NCBI GenBank assembly: GCA_030144725.1
Contig: JASKMD010000002.1
Span: 3,799,086-3,863,085 of the forward strand
Source: Haematococcus lacustris
Lineage: Eukaryota; Chlorophyta; Chlorophyceae; Chlamydomonadales; Haematococcaceae
DNA length: 64,000 nucleotides
Reading direction: 5' to 3'
Below are positions 1 to 9,991 of the stretch, piece by piece. The notes beneath the pieces were generated by a model that was not told where the DNA came from, did not search any database, and saw only the letters and a list, made by a program, of their open reading frames with translations. Every line of letters starts with the position of its first letter. The stretch's first letter is position 1. Position numbers and translations under genes: made by a program.

Positions 1-300
1 CCCTCCCTCCCTCCCTCCCTCCCTCCCTCCCTCCCTCCCTCCCTCCCTCCCTCCCTCCCTCCCTCCCTCCCTCCCTCCCTCCCTCCCTCCCTCCCTCCCT
101 CCCTCCCTCCCTCCCTCCCTCCCTCCCTCCCTCCCTCCCTCCCTCCCTCCCTCCCTCCCTCCCTCCCTCCCTCCCTCCCTCCCTCCCTCCCTCCCTCCCT
201 CCCTCCCTCCCTCCCTCCCTCCCTCCCTCCCTCCCTCCCTCCCTCCCTCCCTCCCTCCCTCCCTCCCTCCCTCCCTCCCTCCCTCCCTCCTCCCTCCCTC
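1..300. repeat. (CCCT)n simple repeat
   Basis: An almost perfect CCCT tetranucleotide array of about 70 copies starts at the first base and decays around 290-305. The window edge cuts it, so its true length is unknown. The C-rich strand could form i-motifs and the G-rich strand quadruplexes. It is not the TTTTAGGG telomere repeat of Chlamydomonas, so I do not call it a telomere. Confidence 0.97.
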
Positions 301-1380
301 CTGCCCTCCCTCTACAAGTCTCTACAAGTGGCTACAGGTCCTCTTACCCCCCTATCTATACAACCACCCCCTCCAAGTTCGTCAATACACTTACCCCTCC
401 CCCAGGCCTACCCTGTCTCCCTCCCCTTTCCCTACCCTGTCACCCGGTCACCATCCCCTCCCCCCACTTCCCCCCTCACCTCCACCCTGACATCCCAGCC
501 CCCTCCCTTACCCCAGCAGCCCCATCCCAGCCCCCCTCCTTATCCCAGCATCCAGAAGAGAGCCCACCCCAACCTCCAGGTGAGTGCCTCCGTCATGCAC
601 TACGTGACAGCTAGCTTCCCAGGATGTTATGCATGCCTCATTGTAGGCACGCTCCATGCTTGCTGCAGGTCTATACACCCGCCTATACTCCCGCCCCGTG
701 CCTCCTTCCCCCTTCCCAACCCCGTCCCACCACCTCCACTTCCACCTCTCTCCACCCCCCACTTCCCCCCTCCCCGTCACCTCCCCCATGACGTCCCAGC
801 AGCCAGGAGAAAGCCCACCCTACCTGTGCGCAACAAGTCAAGAGCTGCCTCCCCTCCCCTCCTGCCTCCCCACCCCTCCAGCCTCTCCTCCCCTCCTGCC
901 TCCCCTCCCAATCCTCATCCGCCTGACCGCACAGTGCAACAACAGATGTAGCTGGCATGCCGTGTGTTTGCTGCAGGTTTTACGGTCACACTTACCTCCC
1001 TTCTCCCTCCCCCCCACCCCCCTTCTCCTTTCCCATACCCACCGGGTGCTACCACCATGTACTAGCACCTTCAAGTCTATCACCCTCCCCTCACTTCTCC
1101 ACATCTCTCCTCGCCTCCCCAACTACCCCACCCCACCCCACCCCTCTGCCTTGGAAGGAATCACCCTCAGCACACCTAGCTGCCACATGCCAATGGATAG
1201 TGGCAGTGGCATTATCACCACACATGAATTGAGTACAGCCAAAGCACAAGTCAAGCCAAAGTTTAAGATGGTTTAAAAAGCTTTAAATTGAAAGCACTAT
1301 GTTGACAGCACTATATTGTAAAGCACTATGTTGTCAGCTGAAGATAGACAGTAGTACAAACATTGTAATTGTAAGATAGC
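301..1380. other. Pyrimidine-rich low-complexity DNA without a convincing gene
   Basis: The plus strand is dominated by C and T runs, which leaves proline/serine-rich frames open on one strand and Gly/Arg-rich frames on the other. These frames have no recognisable domain. A degenerate tandem repeat of about 300 bp is visible: blocks near 430-700 and 735-1000 share C-rich text, a dacatcccagc/dacgtcccagc-like stretch, an AGCCCACCC segment and a TGCTGCAGGT segment. The last 90 bases are AT-richer and repeat the word AGCACTAT. Confidence 0.6.
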
Positions 1381-2150
1381 TGCAGCGCGGGAGCCGCAAG
1401 GCTGCAGCGCGGGAGCCACATTGCTCCCGCCCTGAAGCCAATGTGCTCCAGCGCGGGAGCCGCATTGCTCCCGCGCTGAAGCCACCGTGCTCCAGCGCGG
1501 GAGCCGCATTGCTCCCGCCCTGAAGTCACCGTGCTACAGCGCTGAAGCCACCGTGCTCCAGCGCGGGAGCCGCATTGCTCCCGCGCTGAAGTCACCGTGC
1601 TACAGCGCGGGAGCCGCATTGCTCCCGCCCTGAAGCCACCGTGCTCCAGCGCGGGAGCCGCATTGCTCCCGCGCTGAAGCCACCGTGCTCCAGCGCGGGA
1701 GCCGCATTGCTCCCGCGCTGAAGTCACCGTGCTACAGCGCGGGAGCCGCATTGCTCCCGCCCTGAAGCCACCGTGCTCCTGCGCGGGAGCCGCATTGCTC
1801 CCGCCCTGAAGCCAATGTGCTCCAGCGCGGGAGCCGCATTGCACCAGCGCTGAAGCCACCGTGCTCCAGCGCGGGAGCCGCATTGCTCCCGCCCTGAAGC
1901 CACCGTGCTACAGCGCGGGAGCCGCATTGCTCCCGCCCTGAAGCCACCGTGCTCCTGCGCGGGAGCCGCATTGCTCCCGCCCTGAAGCCAATGTGCTCCA
2001 GCGCGGGAGCCGCATTGCTCCCGCCCTGAAGCCACCGTGCTCCTGCGCGGGAGCCGCATTGCTCCCGCCCTGAAGCCACCGTGCTCCTGCGCGGGAGCCG
2101 CATTGCTCCCGCCCTGAAGTCACCGTGCTACAGCGCGGGAGCTACATAGC
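1381..2150. repeat. 44-bp GC-rich minisatellite
   Basis: About 17 tandem copies of a 44-bp unit. Each unit carries the inverted repeat GCGGGAGC ... GCTCCCGC separated by CGCATT, followed by a CTGAAGCCACCGTG linker, so every unit can form an 8-bp hairpin. Because 44 is not a multiple of three, the open frames seen on the minus strand are by-products of the repeat rather than a protein. Confidence 0.95.
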
Positions 2151-2517
2151 TTCAGCGCGGGAGCCGCATGGCTGCAGCGCGTGAGCCGCAAGGCTTCAGC
2201 GCGGGAGCCGCAAGGCTGCAGCGCGGGAGCCACATGGCTGCAGCGCGGGAGCCGCATGGCTGCAGCGCGGGAGCCGTAAGGCTGCAGCGCGGGAGCCACA
2301 TAGCTGCAGCGAGGGAGCTAATAGCTGCAGCGCGGGAGCCGCATAGCTGCAGCGCGGGAGCCGCAAGGCTGCAGCGCGGGAGCCACATGGCTGCTGCGCG
2401 GGAGCCACATGGCTGCAGCGCGGGAGCCGTAAGGCTGCAGCGCGGGAGCCACATAGCTGCAGCGCGGGAGCTAATAGCTGCAGCGCGGGAGCTAATAGCT
2501 GCAGCGCGGGAGCCGCT
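2151..2517. repeat. 22-bp minisatellite, half-unit of the 44-bp array
   Basis: About 16 tandem copies of GCTGCAGCGCGGGAGCCRCA plus two variable bases. The unit equals half of the neighbouring 44-bp repeat and keeps the GCGGGAGC arm but loses the hairpin partner. The array stops abruptly against a retrotransposon integrase gene. Confidence 0.93.
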
Positions 2518-2520
2518 GCT

Positions 2521-3393
2521 AATTTGTGTGAGTGTGGTGCGACCTTTAACAATCAGTTCTGGATTGAGGTCAGGAAGCTAATAGGCGTAGACCCTGCTTT
2601 CAGCACTGCGTATCATCCAGAGTCTAATGGGCAAACTGAGCGTACTAATCAAATTGTGGAAGAAATGCTTAGACATTATATCCTGCCTACTCAGGTTGAT
2701 TGGCCTAGACATCTGGCTTTTGCCGAGTTTGCCATCAATAATTCCTGGCAGGAGTCCATTCAGTCTACACCATTCCTGGTGAACTATGGACAGTCACCCA
2801 TTACGCCTATGCTGCATAAGCTGCCCAGGCCGTGCCTCTCGCCCTCCGCTGAGAGCTTTGCCAAGAAGTGGGAGCATGAGGTGAAGCATGCCCAGGAGTG
2901 CATGAGGGTGGCTCAGGACCGCCAAGAAAGGTATGAGAATAAGCGTAGGCGTGATGTCACGTTCAGCGTGGGTGACAGTGTCTTGCTGAGCACCAAGAAC
3001 CTGCGCAATGCACCAGGCAAAGCACGTAAGTTCTTGCCTAGGTATGTGGGGCCTTTCAAGGTCACAGGTAGGCTAGGCGAGTCTGCCTATAGGTTGGAGC
3101 TACCTCCCACCATGAGCAGGTTGCACCCCGTGTTTCATGTGTCACTTCTTAAGAAGTACACTGGCAGCCAGGGGTTCCATCCCCCTCCTGTGTTGGAGTG
3201 GCTGGAAGATGCTCCTCACTATGAAGTGCATAGCCTGTTGAATCACAGGCAGGTACGGTTCAAGAAGCGCATGGAGTACCTGGTCAAGTGGACTGGCTAT
3301 GATGACACCTACAACACTTTGGAGCCAGAAGCTAACCTAGCTGGTGCTCCTCAGATCTTGTCTAGGTATAAGGCTGTGCATAACCTGCCTTGA
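2521..3393 (+). pseudogene. Ty3/gypsy chromovirus pol, 3' part (integrase and chromodomain)
   Basis: This is the C-terminal end of a retrotransposon Pol polyprotein. The integrase catalytic core starts in the middle (GATFNNQFW, just after the position of the second DDE aspartate) and includes the catalytic-glutamate region AYHPESNGQTERTNQ. A GPY/F-type module follows (VGPFKV ... LHPVFHVSLLKKY). The C terminus is a chromodomain (YLVKWTGYDDTYNTLEP) of the kind that directs chromoviruses to heterochromatin. Protease, RT, RNase H and the integrase N terminus are missing because the 22-bp minisatellite joins directly at about 2520. The ATG at 2524 is therefore only the first in-frame methionine, not a real start. 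The stop is TGA at 3391-3393. Confidence 0.92.
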
Positions 3394-4156
3394 TGTTTTG
3401 TTGTCCTCAGTGACTTATGTCACCTGGCCTGGTCCTATGACCATGGTCTCCATGTGACACCTTATGGTGTTGCATGCTTGTCTGTGGGTGATTGGTACCC
3501 TTATGGGTCAGTCTGTTTGTTAGTGGTCTCTATAGACTGCGAGCCTCGCACACACGCAAATTAGTGCACAACTATCGATTTTGAGGGGGTGTTTTTTGTA
3601 CACGGTTCGCCTCGGAATGAGACTAATGGCCCATGCCCACCAACATCGTGAAAAATCTCTTAGTAATCAGCGATATTCGTGAATTATATAACTAATATTT
3701 AGTTACCCTTTTTTAAAGCTACTCCTTCTAGTGCAGTACTGCACCATATCTAATGCCGCAACAGTGCACCAAACCTCATTGTGAAAAACTGCACCATATA
3801 CAGTCTAGTAGTTTTGTGATGTAACAAAGTAGTTATGTTGGTAATTCATTGGTATTTTACTGGTTTGGAGATTGTTGTTCTGTTAAATCACATTGGTTCT
3901 CAGGGTGTAGTACTGCACCTGTCACTAGTGCACTACTACAATGCACCCAATTGTGCTACACGGCACCACACATCACCTTAGCGATATCTCACCAACCATG
4001 CATATTTATGAATTTTCGTTCAAACCCCAATTATACAACCACGTCATATGGCTATGTGCAAAATCTCAAGCCGCGATTCTGAAAAATGCTGTTACTAATT
4101 TGCTTGAGTGCGGTGCCTCGGGTTATCCCCAAGTACCTTGGCGGAACGGATCTCTT
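3394..4156 (+). other. Non-coding 3' region of the gypsy element
   Basis: This AT-richer stretch lies between the pol stop codon and the polypurine tract. The word GCACCA and variants recur near 3740-3970. The short open frames here have no recognisable domain, so there is no sign of an envelope-like gene. Confidence 0.6.
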
Positions 4157-4170
4157 AAGAGGGGGAGGAA
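4157..4170 (+). promoter_or_regulatory. Polypurine tract (plus-strand primer)
   Basis: AAGAGGGGGAGGAA lies immediately 5' of the TG that opens the LTR, the standard position for priming plus-strand DNA synthesis. Confidence 0.9.
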
Positions 4171-4208
4171 TGTAACGGCGCGCGTCCGCGTGTCCGTATT
4201 CCACACTT

Positions 4209-4271
4209 TAGCAGAGTGACTGGGGAGGTCACTGGTGGGCTGTACACTGCCCACCATTCGGGTTCAACTCC
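4209..4271 (+). promoter_or_regulatory. tRNA-like A-box and B-box inside the LTR
   Basis: TAGCAGAGTGACTGG resembles a Pol III A-box, and GGTTCAACTCC at 4261-4271 resembles a B-box with a CGGG-TTCAACT-CCCG T-arm. Between them GGTGGGC/GCCCACC forms a strong stem. The acceptor stem does not pair, so this is a tRNA-like relic rather than a tRNA gene. Confidence 0.4.
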
Positions 4272-4366
4272 CGGGGGTCCCGTTCTAAACCCAAGCCCAG
4301 TTGCTGTGTGACGAGTGCGGTAGTAAAGCAGTGGCGCTAATTATTACAACGACATGCTGCTCACTC

Positions 4367-4371
4367 TGTAA
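4367..4371 (+). promoter_or_regulatory. TGTAA polyadenylation signal in the LTR
   Basis: TGTAA is the common polyadenylation signal of chlamydomonadalean algae and lies about 30 bases before the LTR end, where R-region cleavage would be expected. Confidence 0.45.
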
Positions 4372-4400
4372 GATTAAAGGCAGCGGTTGGCGCCGTGACA

Positions 4401-4788
4401 TCTGGGTGTCAGGGGACCGGGGGCTTAGGTGGTCTTGGTCTGAGCGTTGGGGGTAGGGTTCTCGGTTTCAGGTCGAGAGGCGGCACTTAGGCTCGGGTGG
4501 GTAGTTTTGTTGGGAGGGTATGGGGAGGGTCTGAAGAGGTGAGCTAGGGTGGAGGGCGTTGGTGTGGGGGAGTGTCTTGACGTTGTCCTAGGGAGGGGGT
4601 TGCTTGGGTTGTGTGGACCTTTGCCTGTGGGGTGTGGACCTTTGTTTGGGGTGTGTGGACCGCTGTGTTTGGGTGGGGTGCTTGGGGCTCGTGTATGGGG
4701 GAACCTTGTTTTGCAGTAGTCTTCTCTTTTCATCTTTTCTTTAGTGTCACTCTCTCTCTTGTAATGCTCCTCCTAAAAAAAAAAAAAA
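4401..4788 (+). mobile_element. LINE-P unit 0: 3' UTR (type B) with A14 tail
   Basis: Only the last part of the 3' UTR is present. It is nearly identical to 9608-9983. It ends GTAATGCTCCTCCT followed by 14 adenines (4775-4788), a genuine retrotransposition tail. The 5' side was lost at the gypsy LTR insertion. Unit 1 starts on the base after the tail. Confidence 0.9.
4760..4764 (+). promoter_or_regulatory. TGTAA polyadenylation signal of LINE-P
   Basis: TGTAA sits 10 nt upstream of the A14 tract that starts at 4775. The same spacing is seen in unit 2. Confidence 0.75.
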
Positions 4789-6920
4789 GCTGTTCCGTGC
4801 GGTGCCCACCGCTAGCCAGTCCTTCTCCTCGGTGCTGCAGAGCCGCTGTGGTACAACGCGCAAGTCCGCATGAACCCAGCACCTAGGGAGGCAGCAGCTG
4901 AGCAGGGCTGGACCCACGTCCGCCACGTAAGGGAGGCCCTCCACAGCCCCCAGCTGGAGGAGGAGGCCCGTTGGGCTGCTGACCTGGTCAGGGCTTGCCT
5001 CCCCGAGCCCTGGCAGGGCATGGTGGACCGCCTGCAGCCTCCACAGCCGGAGTGGGAGTGCCTGAGGGTTGCTCCTGGGGTGGAGTTTGGGATGCGGCGC
5101 ACCCCCATGCTCCAGCCCTTCCACTGGGTGGGCCCCAACGGCCGCCTCTACCCCCTAGACCCCACAGGGCAGGAGCCCCTAGGGGATTTCTGGGCGGAGG
5201 AGGGGGCGGCCTGGGAGCCAGCAGCGGTGGCCCGGCTCAACAAGCCCAGCTACAGGCTGACCCCGGAGGAGCGAGCCACCCACCTCCGCCCTCTACCTGC
5301 CCAGCGTCACGTGGCGCAGGAGCAGGCTCAGGGGCAGGAGCAAGGAGGAGCCAGGGCGGTTGGCAGGGAGGGGGGTGGGCAAGGGGGCGGGGCGGGGGCA
5401 GGGGGCGAGGGCGTAGGGGAGCAGGGGGCGGGGCGGGAGGGCAGGCTGCAACCCAGCTGACGAGGGGCCTGGCACCTGGCCTAAGGAGGAGTGGCTCTTG
5501 GGCCCCTGGGCTCACCTGCAGCTGGACCCTCAGGTGTGGGGCATGGGCACCACCACCCTGCTGGACCTCTCTGTCAAGTATGCCAGGGTGCGCCTCCACC
5601 AGCTCCATCGCGTCCGTGCCGACCCCCTCTACCCACCCAGTGGGGGCCTGCGGCCTGCGCTGTGGGGTGTGCGCCCCCCCCCGGGCAGCGGGCGAACCGG
5701 AGGTGGCAGCGGTGGCTGATGGGGCCCTGAGGGAGCTGGAGCTCAAGTGGGAGGCAAGCGTTCAGCAGGTGGCAGACCAGGGGGCAGCGGGGGAGCGGGA
5801 GCAGCAAGGCAGGGATGTGGAGGAGCGGCTCCCCGAGGAGGTGCAGGGCAGCCAACCGCCTCGCTGGCTTGACACCACCGCCAGGGGGCAGCAGCGTCCC
5901 TCGCCGCAGATGAGGGCGGCCCAGCAGGCTGAGCGGCAGCCGGAGGCCCAACAGCGGCGTGGGGCAGGCGGCCAGTTGCTCCGCTCGCCCTTCGGGCCGA
6001 CACCGTGGACCAGCTGGCTGTAAGTGTTCAGGCCGGCCACCGTGTGTTGAGGTGTGGAAGGAACTGCTAGACCCCACCCTTCGCCGGGAGCATGTCATCG
6101 TGGCCCGGCGGGTGCGTCACGCCAGCATCATGGTGGGGGCCTTGTGGGGCCACATCCTCAAGGGTACGGCTGCCCCGGGCTCGTCCGTCTGCCGCTTCTG
6201 CCAGCCGGGGCACCTGGAGACTCTAACTCACGCCTTCCTGACCTGCCCCGCCGTGGTCCCAGCCTGGGAGTGGGTGCTGGACGTGTACGGCCGCCTCACA
6301 GGCACCCACCCCCCCTCGGGCGACGCCATGCTGCTCCTCAGTGGGCGCTCCACCCGCGGCGAGGCCCCCCGCTTCCAGCACCCTGACTGCCTGCTGTGGC
6401 TGCGGCTGCGCGTGGCCTGTTTGGGCGCAATGTGGCGCCTCCGCAGCTCAGGAGCCGCCAAAGCCCTGCAGCCACCGCAGGTGGCGAGGCGGTCGTGGAG
6501 GAGGTCATCTCCACCCTCACCACGGCCGTCAAGCGTGACTGGCATCGGGTGGGGAGGAACATCCGCGTGGGCCTCTGCGGCGCTGTGGCCTCCACCTGGT
6601 TCAAGGGAAAGGACCCGGAGCTGGACGCTGCTCACTTCGACCAGCTGTGGCCCGAGGCGTCGGGGGGCTAGTTTGCCAAGCAGCCTAGGAGGGAGCGGAG
6701 GGGAGGGCAGGAGGGGGCAGAGGGGAGGGTTGGGGCAGGAGGAGTGGAGGAGGAGAGGGCAGCAGGGAGGCCTAGGCAGGGGGAGGGCAGGGCGCAGGTG
6801 TGTGGGCCGCTGTGTTTTTGGATGGGGTGCTTGGGGATCGTGTATGGGGGATCGTTGTTTGATGTAGTCTTCTCTTTTCTTCTTTCCTTTAGTCTCACTC
6901 TCTCTCTTGTAATGCTCCTT
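4789..6920 (+). mobile_element. LINE-P unit 1, 5'-truncated, type A 3' UTR
   Basis: The unit begins inside ORF2 downstream of the RT domain (GCTGTTCCGTGCGG) and runs to the 3' end TGTAATGCTCCTT. ORF2 text is spread over shifting frames: EPLWYNAQVRM just before 4870, the 4870-5460 segment (LPEPWQGMVDRLQPPQPEW), 5459-5670 (WPKEEWLLGPWAHLQLDPQVWG), 5690-6020 ([10 protein letters not shown] module) and the zinc-knuckle tail 6050-6672. Frame changes fall in a G-rich linker (5340-5450) and at a C9 run (5674-5682). A TAG replaces the tryptophan codon that keeps unit 2 open at the equivalent of 6669. The type A 3' UTR lacks about 400 bp present in types B. Confidence 0.85.
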
Positions 6921-8389
6921 GAAGTTGAAGTTGAGGTGCTCACTGCCACCAGCGAGGCCGCCGTCGGTGGGGCGGCGGCGGCCATGATGGCAGCCTCCCT
7001 CCCTTGGCGGCCCCAAGGCCATAACCTCCTGGGGAGGGTGCAGGTGGCACAGCAGTGCGCGGCCTCCAAGTCCATCTACCAAATGGCTTTCGTGCAACCC
7101 TCCGCTCCTCTGGCGCAAGCCATGGCCTTGGCTGTCAACCACTTTGTGGCAGCCTCAGACCTGCCGCAGGAGCGCAGCCCCAACAGCAGCCGCCTCTACC
7201 CTAGCAAGGCCATCTGCGTGATGCCCCGGGGGGAGGGAGGGGTGGGGCTTCCCGACCTGGGGGTCACGAGCACGGCCATGCTGGCAAAGTTGCTGGCCCA
7301 GCTCTGGTCGCCCCGGGTTCGTCCCTGGCAGCCTCTGACCAGACTGGCAGACCCCTCCCACGGCCTCAGCACCTGGGTCATCACCGACCCCACCGCCCCC
7401 CCCTCGCGAGGCATCAGCCCGCGGCTGCAAGCTCACGTAGCGGCCCTGGCTGAGCTCAAGCTGTTCCGTGCGGTGCCCCCCGCTAGCCAGTCCTTCTCCT
7501 CGGTGCTGCAGAGCCGCTGTGGTACAACGCGCAAGTCCGCATGAACCCAGCACCTAGGGAGGCAGCAGCTGAGCAGGGCTGGACCCACGTCCGCCACGTA
7601 AGGGAGGCCCTCCACAGCCCCCAGCTGGAGGAGGAGGCCCGTTGGGCTGCTGACCTGGTTAGGGCTTGCCTCCCCGAGCCCTGGCAGGGCATGGTGGACC
7701 GCCTGCAGCCTCCACAGCCGGAGTGGGAGTGCCTGAGGGTTGCTCCTGGGGTGGAGTTTGGGATGCGGCGCACCCCCATGCTCCAGCCCTCCCACTGGGT
7801 GGGCCCCAACGGCCGCCTCTACCCACTGGACCCCACAGGGCAGGGGCCCCTAGGGGATTTCTGGGCGGAGGAGGGGGCGGCCTGGGAGCCAGCAGCGGTG
7901 GCCCGGCTCAACAAGCCCAGCTACAGGCTGACCCCGGAGGAGCGAGCCACCCACCTCCGCCCTCTACCTGCCCAGCGTCACGTGGCGCAGGAGCAGGCTC
8001 AGGGGCAGGAGCAAGGAGGAGCCAGGGCGGTTGGCAGGGAGGGGGGTGGGCAAGGGGGCGGGGCGGGGGCAGGGGGCGAGGGTGTAGGGGAGCAGGGGGC
8101 GGGTCGGGAGGGCAGGCTGCAACCCAGCTGACGAGGGGCCTGGCACCTGGCCTAAGGAGGAGTGGCTCTTGGGCCCCTGGGCTCACCTGCAGCTGGACCC
8201 GCAGGTGTGGGGCATGGGCACCACCACCCTGCTGGACCTCTCTGTCAAGTATGCCAGGGTGCGCCTCCACCAGCTCCATCGCGTCCGTGCCGACCCCCTC
8301 TACCCACCCAGTGGGGGCCTGCGGCCTGCGCTGTGGGGTGTGCGCCCCCCCCCGGGCAGCGGGCGAACCGGAGGTGGCAGCGGTGGCTG

Positions 8390-9540
8390 ATGGAGCCCTG
8401 GGGGAGCTGGAGCTCAAGTGGGAGGCAAGCGTTCAGCAGGTGGCAGGCCAGGGGGCAGCGGGGGAGCGGGAGCAGCAAGGCAAGGATGTGGAGGAGCGGC
8501 CCCCCGAGGAGGTGCAGGGCAGCCAACCGCCTCGCTGGCTTGACACCTCCGCCAGGGGGCACCAGCGACCCTCGCCGCAGATGAGGGCGGCCCAGCAGGC
8601 TGAGCGGCAGCTGGAGGTCCAGCAGCGGCGTGGCGGCAGGCATCCATTTGCTCAGCCCGCCCCCTGGGCCGACACCGTGAACCAGCTGGCTGTGGGTGTT
8701 CAGGCGGGCCAGCCGTGTGCGAAGGTGTGGAAGGAGCTGCTAGACCCCACCCTCCGTCGGGAGCATGTCATCGTGGCCTGGCGGGTGCTTCACGCCAGCC
8801 TCATGGTGGGGGCCTTGTGGGGCTACATCCTCAAGGGTACGGCTGCCCCGGGCTCTTCCGCCTGCCGCTTCTGCCAGCCGGGGCACTTGGAGACCCTCAC
8901 CCACGCCTTCCTGACCTGCCCCGCCGTGGTCGTAGCCTGGGAGTGGGTGCTGGACGTGTACGGCCGCCTCACAGGCACCCGCCCCCCCTCAGGCGACGCC
9001 ATGCTGCTCCTCAGTGGGCGCCCCACCCGCGGCGAGGCCCCCCCCTTTCAGCCCCCTGACAGCCTGCTATGGCTGCGGCTGCGCGTTGCCTACCTGGGCG
9101 CAGTGTGGCGCCTCCGCAGCTCAGGAGCCACTACAGCCCTGCAGCCACAACATGTGGCGAGGCGGGTCGTGGAGGAGGTCATCTCCACCCTCACCACGGC
9201 CGTCAAGCGGGACTGGCATCGGGTGGGGAGGGACATCCGCGTGGGCCTCTGCGGCGCTGTGCCCTCCACCTGGTTCAAGGGAAAGGACCCGGAGCTGGAC
9301 GCTGCCCACTTCGACCAGCTGTGGCCCGAGGCGTCGGGGGGCTGGTTTGCCAAGCAGCCCAGGAGGGAGCGGAGGGGAGGGCAGGAGGGGGCAGAGGGGA
9401 GGGTTGGGGCAGGAGGAGTGGAGGAGGAGAGGGCAGCAGGGAGGCCTAGGCAGGGGGAGGGCAGGGCGCAGGGGGGGGGAGAGTTAGTGGTTCGCCTCTC
9501 CTTGCAGTGGCCCGTCCCCTTCCCCGTCGAGCCAGCCTGA
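8390..9540 (+). pseudogene. LINE-P ORF2 C terminus with zf-RVT zinc knuckle (best copy)
   Basis: This is the only copy in which the ORF2 C terminus stays in one frame to its own stop (TGA 9538-9540). It contains the module [10 protein letters not shown] near 8520 and a Gln/Arg-rich linker. The zf-RVT knuckle CRFCQPGHLETLTHAFLTC (C-x2-C-x9-H-x4-C) lies near 8860-8920. A basic tail ends PVEPA. Compared with the other units it lacks the indels around 8630-8730 and keeps TGG instead of TAG at about 9343. It is still a fragment: endonuclease and RT are absent upstream. Confidence 0.8.
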
Positions 9541-9966
9541 GCTTCAGGGTTGCTGGTGGGGGCTTAGGGCGTTCGGTGGGTGGGGTGGGCTAGGCTTCGG
9601 GGGGCTGTCTGGGTGTCAGGGGACCGGGGGCTTAGGTGGTCTTGGTCTGAGCGTTGGGGGTAGGGTTCTCGGTTTCAGGTCGAGAGGCGGCACTTAGGCT
9701 CGGGTGGGTAGTTTTGTTGGGAGGGTATGGGGAGGGTCTGAAGAGGTGAGCTAGGGTGGAGGGCGTTGGTGTGGGGGAGTGTCTTGACGTTGTCCTAGGG
9801 AGGGGGTTGCTTGGGTTGTGTGGACCTTTGCCTGTGGGGTGTGGACCTTTGTTTGGGGTGTGTGGACCGCTGTGTTTGGGTGGGGTGCTTGGGGCTCGTG
9901 TATGGGGGAACCTTGTTTTGCAGTAGTCTTCTCTTTTCATCTTTTCTTTAGTGTCACTCTCTCTCT

Positions 9967-9971
9967 TGTAA
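9967..9971 (+). promoter_or_regulatory. TGTAA polyadenylation signal, unit 2
   Basis: TGTAA lies shortly upstream of the A8 tract (9984-9991), matching the arrangement at 4760. Confidence 0.7.
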
Positions 9972-9991
9972 TGCTCCTCCATCAAAAAAAA

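Larger units (their letters stand above)
4171..4400 (+). repeat. 3' long terminal repeat of the gypsy element (230 bp)
   Basis: The LTR begins TGTAACGGCGCG next to the polypurine tract and ends GGCGCCGTGACA. The ends form the imperfect inverted repeat TGTNACGGCGC, bounded by the usual TG...CA. Sequence from 4401 onward matches the LINE-P 3' UTR at 9608, which fixes the outer boundary. The 5' LTR is not in the window, so the target duplication cannot be checked. Confidence 0.92.
6921..9991 (+). mobile_element. LINE-P unit 2, 5'-truncated, type B 3' UTR with A8 tail
   Basis: The unit starts GAAGTTGAAGTTGAGG directly after the 3' end of unit 1. It carries the longest ORF2 remnant of the left array. 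The post-RT region 6950-7540 includes GRVQVAQQCAASKSIYQMAF, PRGEGGVGLPDLGVTS and LAQLWSP, typical of plant and algal L1-type ORF2. A one-base loss then separates SSVLQ from EPLWYNAQVRM (about 7510). The 3' UTR (9541-9983) is long and ends TGTAATGCTCCTCCATC plus eight adenines. Confidence 0.87.

Noticed and set aside
1..300. (CCCT)n tract as telomere
   Set aside because: The unit does not match known green-algal telomere repeats, and the tract is followed by other simple sequence rather than a defined subtelomere.
328..951. Proline-rich open frame as a cell-wall protein gene
   Set aside because: It results from a pyrimidine-biased strand, begins at a non-ATG codon, lacks signal peptide and domains, and similar frames exist on the opposite strand.
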